Origin: Kofleriaceae bacterium
GTDB taxonomy: Bacteria > Myxococcota_A > Polyangia > Haliangiales > Haliangiaceae
NCBI GenBank assembly: GCA_020633495.1
Contig: JACKDR010000004.1
Coordinates: 248,001 to 312,000, forward strand
Reading direction: 5' to 3'
DNA: 64,000 bases
Positions within the stretch are counted from its first letter, which is position 1. Every line of letters starts with the position of its first letter. Both the position numbers and the translations under genes were made by a program. Under the pieces are notes generated by a model. That model did not search any database and had not been told where the DNA came from. It was given only the letters and a program-made list of their open reading frames with translations. Below are positions 1-10,186 of this stretch, in pieces.

Positions 1-3
1 TGT

Positions 4-687
4 TCATGGTCGAACAAAGACTACTGAACGGACAAAACGTCCATCGCTCGCCTCTTCAACTGGCGTAATGATCGTTCCACCACGCCAACTTGCTGGTACG
101 GAGTCGGATGGCAACGCAGCGCCGTCCCCGTTGACGGCGGCTTCAAGAGCAGCCGCATCTCCGGACTCGTACTCTGCGTAGCAGCCAGCACGAAAGCAAT
201 CAAGCGTAGGCTCGACGCCCTGCTGACGAGAACGCTTTCCGAGCAGGTCTTTGACCTCTGCTGTCCACGGCTCCTGTGAAGGACCTGTCAGTCTAAGTGC
301 TGACAAGAACTCGGACCGTTGATCTTCGGGCCCAATGCTCGTGTCCCCGAAAACGGAGGCCAAGACCTGTTTGGCGTCTTCGGCGGTCGAGACTTCGGTC
401 ACCTCGAACGCTGAAGTGTCGCCAGACGTCACCCGTCGTCGGTCCGGCTTCATCTCCACAGGAGCGGCATCGGGGAGCTGTGCGGATGGTTCGGCGTAGG
501 GCACCCGCTCGGGTTCCTCGGTCGGTACTTGGGGGCTTCCGGCGTGCGATCCGCGCTGCCTCAGTAGCAGAATCGCGCCGAAACTCACAACGACAAAGAA
601 AGCAGCACCGAGAAGATAGGTACTCAAATTGCCACGCACACGACTCACGCTTTTCCGTCCTTTGGTGCGCAGCGATCTGGAGATCAC
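4..687 (-). CDS. Hypothetical membrane-anchored protein
   Basis: I do not recognise this 227-residue protein. It starts at a GTG with a basic N-terminus, followed by one hydrophobic segment at about residues 24-42 (LSTYLLGAAFFVVVSFGAIL), then a Pro/Glu/Ala-rich linker and a soluble C-terminal half with two cysteines in DCFRAGCYAEYESG. The topology suggests a single-pass inner-membrane protein with most of its mass in the periplasm. Its base composition is visibly less GC-rich than the genes to its right. About 580 bp without a gene separate it from the porin-like gene transcribed in the same direction, so it is probably its own transcription unit. Function unknown. Confidence 0.7.
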   Translation of the reverse strand: MISRSLRTKGRKSVSRVRGNLSTYLLGAAFFVVVSFGAILLLRQRGSHAGSPQVPTEEPERVPYAEPSAQLPDAAPVEMKPDRRRVTSGDTSAFEVTEVSTAEDAKQVLASVFGDTSIGPEDQRSEFLSALRLTGPSQEPWTAEVKDLLGKRSRQQGVEPTLDCFRAGCYAEYESGDAAALEAAVNGDGAALPSDSVPASWRGGTIITPVEEASDGRFVRSVVFVRP

Positions 688-1268
688 TACGAGTACGGAC
701 GCTCGCGTATCATGCGCGTGCGCAGAGCGTCAATCACCCAGGGCGGGTGACCTCCTGGGCGGCCTCACGCGTTGCGGCCCAAGCCTTCGCAACGCCACGG
801 GGAAGGGGCTCCGATGAGACGCGCGGACTTTTCATTCACCTCGTCGAGGTGTCGAAGGATCGAGCGCGAGTCTTGAGGTTCTGCATCGAGCAGAGGCCTA
901 CGATGCGACAAGAGATCTGCGCACCAGGACGAAGAGCGCTACGATCCGCCGGCTGGAAGGTAACAACGCACACGTCATCGCGCGATCGTGAGTCGAGCCT
1001 TGCGCGAGCGATCGTCAGGGAATCCAAGGTGAACGACGGTCGACAATGACGCACTGCCAGTGATCTGCTTGTTGAACAAGATCGCTGGCAACAAGACGCA
1101 TGACATATCCGTCTCCGGCGGCGACTTGCTGCGAGTTCAGCGTGACCTTCATGCGCCGCGCCGCGCCGCGCCGCGCCGCGCCGCGCCGATCGAGGATCGA
1201 TCACACGCCACGACCGCCCTCTCGCGGTCCCCACTCAGATGAAGTGATGTCGCGGGCCGGTGGCCCTG
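688..1268. other. Gene-poor intergenic stretch
   Basis: No convincing gene is visible in these 580 bp. The overlapping open frames on both strands are Arg/Ala-rich, lack domain signatures and have no ribosome site. The stretch is somewhat less GC-rich than the rest of the window in its left part and contains a short CGCCG pentamer array. It lies downstream of the porin-like gene and upstream of the membrane-anchored protein, both on the minus strand. Confidence 0.6.
1154..1188. repeat. CGCCG pentamer tandem repeat (7 copies)
   Basis: Seven perfect head-to-tail copies of CGCCG lie in non-coding DNA. They are followed directly by a GATCGAGGATCGATC block. Such short arrays can change copy number by slippage; no function is visible. 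Confidence 0.85.
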
Positions 1269-2510
1269 CTACAGCGCAATTCGCAGGCCGCTGACCAGGG
1301 TGAACACCTGACCAGAGTGCTCGCCGGGCGACGTGTTGACCTGCTCGGGCCACTGCGCCGAGACCGAGCCGGAGTTGTCGGCGACCACCCGCTTGGGCCC
1401 GAAGACGGCGTCGGCGCCGACGTCGAGCACCATCCGCGACGACACCCCGAAGGTGGCGCCGAGCGAGGCGCTGTACTTGCTGGAGTCGAGGTACTGGCGC
1501 TCGATCGTGCGGTCGGGCACGGCGTTGCCGTCCCACAGCACACCACCTCGGACCATGGTCCGGCCGCCCAGGTGGTACTGGCCACCCAGCCGGATCGTGA
1601 AGGTGTCCTTCCAGTCGAGGTCGAAGTGCTGGTTGAGGCCGGTGCTCTGGCCCGGGAACGTGATGTCGAGCGACTCGAAGCTCGACCACCCGGTCCAGTC
1701 GACCTGGGCGGCGACCAGGAAGTCGGGCGACGGCGCGATCGCGACCGAGGTCGACAGCGCCTGCGGCCAGTGCTGGATGTGCTCGTCGTCGACGTTGGTG
1801 GGCACGTTGGCGATGTCGAGCGTGCCCGAGCCGCTGGTGGTCACGTTCATCGCCGAGCGCCAGCCGGCGCCGATCGAGATCGTCGGGGTGGGCCGGATCA
1901 TGACGCCGACGTTGGCGCCGACGCCGATGCCGATCGCCGACAGGTCCGAGTTGACCGGCTTCTTCTGGGCGGTGACCGCGAACAGGCCCAGGCCCATGCG
2001 CAGCGACGCGCCGATCGCGAAGCGATCGTCGATCTTCCAGCCGCCGCCCATGACGACGTCGAAGGCGAGCTCCTCGCTCTTGGTGATGGCCGCGACCTGG
2101 TCGCTGGCCGGCGGATCCCAGCTCAGGATGCCGCCGTAGCTGTTCCAGGCGCCGACGCCGAGGGTCACCGGCGAGTCGGCGCCGCCGGGCTTGAACAGGA
2201 TGCCGAGCACCGGGGCCGGCGCGAACGCGCTGGCGTCCTCCGACGGGCCGCGGGTGCCGGCGGCGTCGATCGGCACGTACGAGCGCGGCGCCAGCACCAG
2301 CTCGAGGGCGACCAGGCCGCCGGGCTCGGCGAACGCACAGCCGGCGGGGTTGATCGACAGCGCGGTGGCGTCGTCGGCGATGGCGGCGAACGCGCCGGCC
2401 ATGCCGACCGAGCGCGGCGAGCCGCCGTTGGGGCGGGCCAGGCCGCCCGCGGTGGCGGTCGCGGGGACGATCGCGGCCAGGGCGGCGATCAGGAGCGCCG
2501 GTCGCTTCAT
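1269..2510 (-). CDS. OmpP1/FadL-family outer membrane transport protein
   Basis: This 413-residue protein has an N-terminal signal peptide (about residues 1-21, ending TATAG). The mature start GGLARPNGGSPRSVGMAG and the stretch ADDATALSINPAG are typical of the FadL/OmpP1/TodX family, where an N-terminal hatch precedes a 14-strand barrel for hydrophobic substrates. Alternating short strands fill the rest, for example in SIGAGWRSAMNVTTSG and FTIRLGGQYHLGGRTMVRGG. The ATG overlaps the stop of the preceding lipoprotein gene (ATGA), so translation is probably coupled and it is the last gene of a three-gene operon. The substrate cannot be told from the sequence. Confidence 0.88.
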   Translation of the reverse strand: MKRPALLIAALAAIVPATATAGGLARPNGGSPRSVGMAGAFAAIADDATALSINPAGCAFAEPGGLVALELVLAPRSYVPIDAAGTRGPSEDASAFAPAPVLGILFKPGGADSPVTLGVGAWNSYGGILSWDPPASDQVAAITKSEELAFDVVMGGGWKIDDRFAIGASLRMGLGLFAVTAQKKPVNSDLSAIGIGVGANVGVMIRPTPTISIGAGWRSAMNVTTSGSGTLDIANVPTNVDDEHIQHWPQALSTSVAIAPSPDFLVAAQVDWTGWSSFESLDITFPGQSTGLNQHFDLDWKDTFTIRLGGQYHLGGRTMVRGGVLWDGNAVPDRTIERQYLDSSKYSASLGATFGVSSRMVLDVGADAVFGPKRVVADNSGSVSAQWPEQVNTSPGEHSGQVFTLVSGLRIAL

Positions 2511-2758
2511 CGGGTGGCCTCGTCGGTGGCGCCGTCGTCGCGCGTCGCCGTGGGGTCGTCGCCGAGGTCGCGCGCGGCGGCGGTCCCGGCGTCGGGCGCC
2601 AGCTCGCAGGTCTTGGTGGCGGTGTTGCAGACCTCGCCCTGGGCGGTGAAGCAGTCCGCGTTGCTCTTGCAGGTCTTGTCGGGCAGGTCGTCGAACAGCG
2701 AGCAGCCGCCCAGCGCCACGGCGCCGACGACCAGGACCAGGCCAGCCAGGGCTCTCAC
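2507..2758 (-). CDS. Small cysteine-rich lipoprotein
   Basis: This 83-residue protein starts at a GTG that overlaps the stop of the upstream PEGA gene (GTGA), with GGAGG 5' of it. The signal peptide MRALAGLVLVVGAVALGGC ends in an LGGC lipobox, so the mature protein should be lipidated at Cys19. The mature part holds KTCKSNADCFTAQGEVCN and a further TKTCEL, a C-x5-C-x7-C-x6-C pattern common in small myxobacterial surface lipoproteins, then an acidic Ala/Asp/Thr tail. It sits between the PEGA/TPR protein and the FadL-like barrel with overlaps on both sides, suggesting one envelope complex or pathway. Function unknown. Confidence 0.75.
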   Translation of the reverse strand: MRALAGLVLVVGAVALGGCSLFDDLPDKTCKSNADCFTAQGEVCNTATKTCELAPDAGTAAARDLGDDPTATRDDGATDEATR

Positions 2759-4014
2759 CAGCGCACCTCCCCCACCGCGGCGGCGCCGACGCCGTGGCCG
2801 TCGAGCAGCGGCACGACCGCGACGTTGTGCCTGGCCTCGTGGGACGGCCGGACCTTGACCAGCAGGTAGGCGCCGACGCCGACGGTCACGGCGGCGAGGC
2901 CGTACGACACGTTGGAGATCAGCCCCCACCGCTTGGACCGATCGACGGCGTCCTGCATGTCGGCGCGGGTGTGGATCGGCGCGATCGCGTCGCTGTCGGC
3001 GCGCGGCACCGAGTTGAAGCCCGGCCGCGAGGTCTCGACGCCGTAGATGTTGCGGGCCTCGTCGCCGGCGCGCAGCGACAGCACCCCGGTCACCGCGCCC
3101 ACCGCGGCGAGCACCAGGCCGCTGCTGATGACGATCGTGCCGACCTTGCGCTTGTGGGCGACGTCGCCCTGCGACCGCAGGTCGACCTTGACCTCGACGA
3201 GCTGGCCCTTCGACACCCGCACGCTGCGGCGCACGGTCTCGTGACCGGGCGCCGTGATGACGACGTCGTGGACGCCCGCCGCGGTCTCGATGCGGCCCTG
3301 GGCGTCGACCGTGCCGGGGGCGCCGTCGACGCGGACCTCGGCGCCGGGCGCGGTGGTCTCGACCTTGATCCAGCCGGTGGTGACCTCGACCGTGGTGATC
3401 CCGAGGTCGGAGACCGCCTTGGCGTCGGGATCGACGGCGAGCGTGACGTCGACGTCGGTGACCACGCCGGGCAGCACCGCGGTGCGCACGGTCTGGGGCA
3501 GGTAGCCGGCCTTCTCGATCGTCACGGTGACGTCGCCGACCGCGAGCGCGCGCGGCGCCACCGGGGTCGAGCCGAACGACAGGCCGTTGATCTTGACCGT
3601 CGCCGGCGCCGGGTCGCTGGTGATCGCCACCGCGCCGAAGCCGTCCTCGAAGATGCTCGGGTACTCGGGCTTGCCCGCCGACGCGCGGCACTGATCGTGG
3701 AGCTCGCGGGTCGCGACGATCTCGGTCGACTGCGGGTTGAGCCGGATCGCCTCGCGGGCCGAGGCGATGCACTCGTCCCACTTCTCCTCGGCCTGGGCCA
3801 CCGCGGCCAGCCACCGCCACGGCCCCGGCAGGGACGCGTCGAGCGACCTGGCCTTGTCGAGGTGACCGCGCGCCTCGTCGTAGTGACCGAGGCGGTAGGC
3901 GTCGATGCCGGCCTGGTACTCCTTGATGAACTCCTGGGACGGCTTCTGCGCTGCCGCGACGGCGGCGAACGCGAGCACGCAGCCCAGGACCACGACCCGG
4001 ATGATGGTGCGCAT
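2755..4014 (-). CDS. PEGA-domain and TPR-like secreted or membrane protein
   Basis: The 419-residue product has a signal peptide (about residues 1-22, ending VAAAQ). A TPR-like helical region follows at about 25-110, with spaced motifs such as GIDAYRLGHYDEARGHLDKA. Two PEGA-like repeats follow (VAITSDPAPATVKINGLSFG and IKVETTAPGAEVRVDGAPG). Near residue 285 there is a hydrophobic segment VGTIVISSGLVLAAVGAVTG, and another near 360. PEGA domains are surface-associated beta domains with no known catalysis. It is the first gene of the operon with the lipoprotein and the FadL-like barrel. A GAGG sequence lies just before the ATG. Confidence 0.82.
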   Translation of the reverse strand: MRTIIRVVVLGCVLAFAAVAAAQKPSQEFIKEYQAGIDAYRLGHYDEARGHLDKARSLDASLPGPWRWLAAVAQAEEKWDECIASAREAIRLNPQSTEIVATRELHDQCRASAGKPEYPSIFEDGFGAVAITSDPAPATVKINGLSFGSTPVAPRALAVGDVTVTIEKAGYLPQTVRTAVLPGVVTDVDVTLAVDPDAKAVSDLGITTVEVTTGWIKVETTAPGAEVRVDGAPGTVDAQGRIETAAGVHDVVITAPGHETVRRSVRVSKGQLVEVKVDLRSQGDVAHKRKVGTIVISSGLVLAAVGAVTGVLSLRAGDEARNIYGVETSRPGFNSVPRADSDAIAPIHTRADMQDAVDRSKRWGLISNVSYGLAAVTVGVGAYLLVKVRPSHEARHNVAVVPLLDGHGVGAAAVGEVRW

Positions 4015-4059
4015 CGCTAACCTCGGCCAAGGATCGGCGATCGGTCGCCGGCCGGCAAG

Positions 4060-6318
4060 TTACTGCGTGGGATCGTCACGCCCACCGCCTCGGCTGCCGC
4101 CGACGCGGTCCCAGGTGTTGATCGGGCCGGTGGGGCCGGTGGGCCGGCTGCCGCCGCTGCCGGAGTGGCTGCCGCCACCCTCGGGCTCGACCTTCTTGGG
4201 CGCCGGGATGTTCTTGACGAACATCGTCGGCTCGGTGCTGTTGGCCTGGACCCGGAACTGGAACGGGCCGCCGGTCACCTTGATCTTGTCGTAGAGGTTC
4301 TGGGCGACCTCCTTGAACTGCACCGCGTCGTTGACCGCGCCCATCGTGGTGTTGTCGCCGACCTCGAGGACGACGTAGCCCGAGGCCAGGCCGATGCCGT
4401 TGAGCTCGCCCTGCTCGACGCCGAGCACGACCGCGCCCTTGGTCACCGCCGGGTAGCGCCACGCCACCATCGGGAACACGGTCGCGACGGTGACGCCCAT
4501 GACCTTCTCGGTGTGGCCGTACTGCTCGACCATGCTCTTGAGCTCGCTGGCCGACAGCGAGAACTCGACGAAGTACAGGTAGCGCTTGCCGTCGGCGTTC
4601 TCGTACTCCTCGAAGTACTTGCCGGTGGGCGCCTGCGGCACCGCGGCGCCGGCCGACGCGCGCAACAGCGACGTCACCTGCTTGCGCGAGTCGCGGATCG
4701 CGCGCCGGGTCTTGGTGCTGTCGGGATCCTTCTCGTACTCGGCCATCCGGGCCTGGCGGGTCTGCGCCCAGATCGACGCCATCCGCTTCCACTGCGGGTC
4801 CTCGATGCGGACCGCGACCTGGTTGGCGATGCCCTCGAGCGCGGCCTCCTGGGCCTCGTCGAGCGCGTCCTCCTCGGTGGGCGCCGGCGACGACACGCCG
4901 ACGCACGACATGCCGCCGTCGGCGGTGTCGTTGCAGAACGCGCTGAACGGGGTGTCCTTCGACGCCCAGTCGGGCCGGGTCTCGGCGCTCTTGGCGGTGA
5001 GCTTACCCAGGCCACGGCTCTTGGCCTTGTCGTTCTGCATGTTGCGGTAGACCAGGAAGCCACCGACCAGCACGACCGCGACGACGATCGCCGCGAGCAG
5101 CGCGACCGAGAAGCTGCCGGCGCGCGAGCCGGCCGCCGCCTCGGCGACGGTGGTCGCGACCTTCTTCTTCTCCGGCTTGCGGTTGAGGACGTCCTTGATC
5201 CACTTCCGCGTGTCGGCGGTGATGCTGGGCTTGGGCAGGGTCGTGAGGTGCCCGAGCAGGCCCTCCGACGCCGCGCACACCATCGGGTTCTTGCAGTCGC
5301 CGCACTTGGTCTCGGGCGGGGTCGCGAACTTGAGGACGTCGTAGTGCTGCTCGACGTCGACCGGCTGCAGCGACGTCGTCGAGCAGGTGTTGCAGGTGTA
5401 CGGGATCGCGAACGAGATGACCTGGGCCTTGGGGCCGAGGTCCTCGGGCCGGGTCAGCTTCTCGAGGAAGACCGGCGGCACGCCGAGCAGGAAGATCGAG
5501 TCCGCCGACGGCGTCACCATCTGCAGGAAGCCGCGCCACTCGGCGGCGCCGGCCGGCTCGATCTTGCCGACGCCGGCGACGTCCATGATGACGGTGCCCT
5601 CGAGGCCCTCGGCGAGCTTCTCGCGGGGGAAGCTGCCGTCGAGATCGCCGGCCAGCTTGAGGTAGGTCGACCGGCCCTCGATGATCTTGTCGACGCGCAG
5701 CTTGCGCGAGGCCTCGCTCACCGCGTAGTTGAGCTTCGACGACAGGAACGCGGCGACGTCGGGATCGAGCTCGAACGAGCCCTGGCCGACGATGTACGAG
5801 AAGTAGGTCGACGGATCCTCGTCGAAGTACTGCGGCTCGCCGCACTTGTCGCACGGCCGCTCGGCCGGCTTCATCGTCTTGATCACTTCCCAGTCGCGAT
5901 CGACCTGGAAGAGGACGCGGGCGTCGGTGTCGCAGTAGTCGCAGCGGAACGGGGCGTAGAAGCTGAAGACCCGGCCCTTGCCGGCGAAGTTGCCGACCAT
6001 GTTGAGCTGGTCGACGACCTTGGGCGCGCACTCGATCAGGACGATCTCGTCGACGACGTTGTCGAGGCCCTTGATGAAGTCGACCCACTCGCGGATGCCG
6101 AACGAGGAGATCTTCTTGATGTCGGCCAAGTCGAGGATCAGCGTCTTGGCCTTGACCGTCGCCGCCAGCTTCTTGCCCTCGAACGACTCGTCGATCGCCC
6201 CCGAGAAGCGCAGGCAGGCGATGCCGCCGTCGGCGAACTTGTCGATGGCGAGCTTGGGGGGCGCGCCAGCGGGGGCCTGGCCGGGGGACGACGGGGTTGC
6301 GGTCTGGGCGGCTTCCAT
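4060..6318 (-). CDS. Transmembrane protein with two STAS domains and two zinc ribbons
   Basis: This 752-residue protein has an unusual layout. STAS-like domain 1 (about 22-118) keeps a serine at the usual phosphorylation spot (KISSFGIREW). A zinc ribbon follows with Cys126/129 and Cys156/159. STAS-like domain 2 (about 215-305) has Pro-Ala in place of that serine (GKIEPAGAAEW), and a second ribbon has Cys309/312 and Cys339/342. One transmembrane helix lies at about 403-424. The last 325 residues should be periplasmic and end in a Gly/Ser/Pro-rich tail. The ATG lies 8 nt after the stop of an HATPase gene, with AGGAGT before it. STAS proteins are partners of RsbW/SpoIIAB-type kinases, so a regulatory pair with that neighbour is inferred. 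Confidence 0.75.
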   Translation of the reverse strand: MEAAQTATPSSPGQAPAGAPPKLAIDKFADGGIACLRFSGAIDESFEGKKLAATVKAKTLILDLADIKKISSFGIREWVDFIKGLDNVVDEIVLIECAPKVVDQLNMVGNFAGKGRVFSFYAPFRCDYCDTDARVLFQVDRDWEVIKTMKPAERPCDKCGEPQYFDEDPSTYFSYIVGQGSFELDPDVAAFLSSKLNYAVSEASRKLRVDKIIEGRSTYLKLAGDLDGSFPREKLAEGLEGTVIMDVAGVGKIEPAGAAEWRGFLQMVTPSADSIFLLGVPPVFLEKLTRPEDLGPKAQVISFAIPYTCNTCSTTSLQPVDVEQHYDVLKFATPPETKCGDCKNPMVCAASEGLLGHLTTLPKPSITADTRKWIKDVLNRKPEKKKVATTVAEAAAGSRAGSFSVALLAAIVVAVVLVGGFLVYRNMQNDKAKSRGLGKLTAKSAETRPDWASKDTPFSAFCNDTADGGMSCVGVSSPAPTEEDALDEAQEAALEGIANQVAVRIEDPQWKRMASIWAQTRQARMAEYEKDPDSTKTRRAIRDSRKQVTSLLRASAGAAVPQAPTGKYFEEYENADGKRYLYFVEFSLSASELKSMVEQYGHTEKVMGVTVATVFPMVAWRYPAVTKGAVVLGVEQGELNGIGLASGYVVLEVGDNTTMGAVNDAVQFKEVAQNLYDKIKVTGGPFQFRVQANSTEPTMFVKNIPAPKKVEPEGGGSHSGSGGSRPTGPTGPINTWDRVGGSRGGGRDDPTQ

Positions 6319-6326
6319 GAGGACTC

Positions 6327-7250
6327 CTACGCCTGGAAGAAGTGCAGCGACTTGGCCTGGGTCCGGAACTCGCGGAGGTTGAGGTCGAGCTCGAACACGG
6401 CGGTGACCTCGGTGTGATGGCCCACGGCGACGTCGAAGAACATCGCCGCCGTGGAATTGTGACACACCATCATCCCGAGCCCCGCCCCTCCGTGCGAGGT
6501 GTCCATCTCGCCCTGGGCCAGGCCACGGGCCAGGCCGTCGAAGACGTGCTTGCGCTGCAGCCGGCCGAACGGGTCGCTGAGCTGGAGCACCAGCTTGGAG
6601 CCGTCGGTGGCCATCCGCAGGGTCGGCTGCTCGGCGTCGGGCAGGCTGATGTCGGCCTTGCGGTCGAGGGCGTACTTGGGGTTGCCCTGGGCGTCCGCCG
6701 GGGCGTCGTACATCGCGTTCATCAGCATCTCGTGGGCCAGCTCGCCGAACATCTCGGCGATCCGCTTGGGCACCTGGAGGCGGTTGATGAAGCTCTGGAT
6801 GTGGGCGACCGAGGCGTCGCGGCCGGCGGTGGTGCCGACCTTCTCCTGGTAGCCCTGGAAGCCCCAGTCGAGGTACGCGCCGATCGGCGGCACCTGGGTG
6901 CCGTCGACGAGCCGCTTGAGGATCAGCATCAGCTCCCACGGCCGCGGCGTGCTCTCGAAGTCCTTGCGACCGAGGACGTTCGACATGCTGGAATTCTCCA
7001 CCATGTAACGCAGCGACCGCTTGAGCGGCTCGGCGGTCCACAGCAGCGCCCGCAAGCGAGGGTGCTGCCGGATCGTCGCGGCCACCAGGTCGCCGTCGAA
7101 CGTGTCGGCGGCGATGAGGTCGACGCCGGCGGCGGCCGCCGCGACCTCCTTGGGATCTTCGACGAGGATCGGGTCGATGCCGGCAGCGAGGAAGTATCGC
7201 TGCAGCCGCCGGCTGACCATCTTGTTGCGCTCGAGGACGACGGCTCTCAT
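6327..7250 (-). CDS. Receiver-like/HATPase anti-sigma-type regulatory protein
   Basis: Residues 1-115 of this 307-residue protein look like a response-regulator receiver fold (start MRAVVLERNKMVSRRL, acidic loop DLIAADTFDGD, lysine in NVLGRKD), although the phosphorylation pocket is incomplete. The C-terminal half is a GHKL/HATPase domain: an N-box HEMLMNAMYDAP with the Glu and Asn used by RsbW-type kinases, a G1-type SDPFGRL, and a G2-type HGGAGLGMM. No histidine phosphoacceptor domain is seen. It is followed after 8 nt by a double-STAS membrane protein. Known partner switches pair such ATPases with STAS antagonists, so phosphorylation or sequestration of the neighbour is inferred. A leader of roughly 80 nt separates the gene from the divergent lipoprotein gene. 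Confidence 0.72.
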   Translation of the reverse strand: MRAVVLERNKMVSRRLQRYFLAAGIDPILVEDPKEVAAAAAGVDLIAADTFDGDLVAATIRQHPRLRALLWTAEPLKRSLRYMVENSSMSNVLGRKDFESTPRPWELMLILKRLVDGTQVPPIGAYLDWGFQGYQEKVGTTAGRDASVAHIQSFINRLQVPKRIAEMFGELAHEMLMNAMYDAPADAQGNPKYALDRKADISLPDAEQPTLRMATDGSKLVLQLSDPFGRLQRKHVFDGLARGLAQGEMDTSHGGAGLGMMVCHNSTAAMFFDVAVGHHTEVTAVFELDLNLREFRTQAKSLHFFQA

Positions 7251-7379
7251 CTCTTGGTCGGAGGCTCCCTGGACGTGCGCGCGGCAACGGCGCGCTCCCC
7301 TCTCCCGGTGAGCGCTCGGTTACAGTGACACTAGCAGAATTACATCACCGTCTCAAATGAAGCCCCTCGGCAACCATGC

Positions 7380-7385
7380 TACCGT
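7380..7385 (+). promoter_or_regulatory. -10 box for leaderless lipoprotein mRNA
   Basis: TACCGT lies 7 nt before the GTG at 7393, so transcription should begin at or next to the start codon. This supports 7393 over the upstream in-frame ATG at 7357. Confidence 0.5.
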
Positions 7386-7392
7386 TCACCGC

Positions 7393-8745
7393 GTGAGCCG
7401 TTCGTCTCCAGGTGGGCTGCGAGGTCTGCTGATGACCTCGTGGATGGTCGTGTGCGCCCCTCTGGCCGCATGTGGGGCGCCCACCGCGCAAGGCACGCCC
7501 AAGCCCGTCGACGCCGCGGTCGCGCCGATCACCACCGGCGGCGACGACGCCGGCGTCACCGACGTCGCCGATCACGGCGGCGACGGCGACCACGGTGGCG
7601 GCGACGGCGACCACGGCGGCACCGACGGCGACCACGGCGACCACGGCGGCGGCGACCACGGCGGCGGCGACGGCGACCACGGCGGCGGCGACGACGGCCC
7701 GGTGACCAAGGGCGATCTGGTCGACACCGTCGAGACCGCGACGTCCCGCGCCGACATGTCCGCGAGCCTGATCAAGCCGGCCGACAAGGCCGCCGACAAG
7801 CGCGACTTCGCGACCGCGATCGTTTACTACGAGGCGATCGTCGTCGCGCGCGGCCCGGCCAGCCCCGAGGCCAAGCGGCTGGCCGAGCTGTGGACGCTCG
7901 CCGGCAAGAGCGAGAACGCCGCCGCGGTGTGGCAGGCCTACGCCGACGCCGCGCCCGACGCCAAGACCCGCGCCGCGGCCCGCGCCGAGGTGCTGCGCCT
8001 GCAGAAGACGCCCGACCCGTTCGGGTCGCGCTTCACCCGGCCGTCGCTGGACAAGGACGCCGGTCGCATCTTCAAGCTCGGCCGCGAGGCCTTCAAGAAG
8101 AAGCAGTACGGCGACGCGCTGGTGTACTTCCAGATGGGCTACAAGCTGTCGCCCGAGCTGCCCGGCTTCCTGCGCGAGCTGGGCGCCACCTACGAGAAGC
8201 TGGGCGCCAAGGACCGCAAGCTCGACTTCTACCGCGCCTACCTGCTGCAGCGCCCGTTCGGCAAGAACTCGGACGAGGTCCGCAAGGAGCTGAGCAAGGA
8301 GAAGGGCCTGCTGGCCAAGGTGACGATCTCGAGCAGCCTGCCTTGCTCCGAGGTGTGGGTGAACGCCCAGCCGGTGCCGGGCAAGTTGCCCAAGAAGGAC
8401 CTGCTGCTGGCCCCCGGCCACTACAAGGCGCTGTGCTTCGAGCCCAAGTACGAGTTCGCGATGTTCGACGAGCTCGACGTCGCCGCCGGCGAGAAGGCCG
8501 AGCTGGCCCTGCGCTGGGCCATCGCGGTCAACGCGCTCGAGAACCCGATGGGCCGGATCCAGGTCGAGAACGCCTACTCCCCGGGCGTCATGATGGACCT
8601 CGGCATCTCGAGCACCGAGGTAGGTGTCGTGGTGCCGACCGACGGTCGTGCGCTCAAGGTCATCCTGAAGGACGACACCGGCGCCCGGACCGAGGAGCGC
8701 TACATCAAGTTCCAGCCGGGCCAAAAGACCGTGCTCAAGTGGTAG
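7393..8745 (+). CDS. Lipoprotein with His/Gly/Asp-rich segment and TPR-like region
   Basis: This 450-residue protein is started at GTG 7393 because a -10 box sits 7 nt upstream. The signal peptide ends in the lipobox PLAAC (Cys27). Residues 61-102 are almost only His, Gly and Asp (seven His in HGGGDGD-type repeats), a composition that could bind divalent metals. After it come Ala-rich TPR-like helices (DFATAIVYYEAIVVARG; QYGDALVYFQMGYKLSPELP) and a C-terminal beta region resembling PEGA modules (KVTISSSLPCSEVWVNAQPV). It lies directly before a Ser/Thr kinase gene, whose possible -10 box overlaps this stop codon. Function unknown; a periplasmic or outer-membrane scaffold is plausible. Confidence 0.75.
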   Translation: MSRSSPGGLRGLLMTSWMVVCAPLAACGAPTAQGTPKPVDAAVAPITTGGDDAGVTDVADHGGDGDHGGGDGDHGGTDGDHGDHGGGDHGGGDGDHGGGDDGPVTKGDLVDTVETATSRADMSASLIKPADKAADKRDFATAIVYYEAIVVARGPASPEAKRLAELWTLAGKSENAAAVWQAYADAAPDAKTRAAARAEVLRLQKTPDPFGSRFTRPSLDKDAGRIFKLGREAFKKKQYGDALVYFQMGYKLSPELPGFLRELGATYEKLGAKDRKLDFYRAYLLQRPFGKNSDEVRKELSKEKGLLAKVTISSSLPCSEVWVNAQPVPGKLPKKDLLLAPGHYKALCFEPKYEFAMFDELDVAAGEKAELALRWAIAVNALENPMGRIQVENAYSPGVMMDLGISSTEVGVVVPTDGRALKVILKDDTGARTEERYIKFQPGQKTVLKW

Positions 8746-8764
8746 AGTCGGCGACGTCGCAGGT

Positions 8765-10079
<1,315 letters not shown>

Positions 10080-10169
10080 CGGACCGAGGCGCGCGGAGCA
10101 GGCCGCTACCGGGTGCAACCGCCCGGGCCAGCACGGCATTCCGGCGGGTGGCGCCCGGCCCGACCGTGC

Positions 10170-10175
10170 TAGGCT
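10170..10175 (+). promoter_or_regulatory. -10 box before membrane protein gene
   Basis: TAGGCT lies 11 nt before the ATG at 10187. It gives the membrane protein its own short-leader transcript and argues against a true fusion with the kinase upstream. Confidence 0.4.
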
Positions 10176-10186
10176 GGGCCACGGTC

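Noticed and set aside
297..1049. Plus-strand frame antisense to the first gene
   Set aside because: Arg/Ser-rich, no ribosome site, no domain. The minus-strand protein has a clear membrane segment and composition.
1260..2858. Long antisense frame over the FadL-like gene
   Set aside because: Shadow of high-GC coding DNA; Arg/Ala/Gly repeats and no start signal. Similar long shadows occur opposite most real genes here.
4060..7287. One continuous minus-strand frame of over 1000 codons spanning the STAS and HATPase genes
   Set aside because: Its first third is Arg/Pro/Ala-rich noise from the wrong frame of the HATPase gene. The real STAS gene starts at 6318 with AGGAGT before it.
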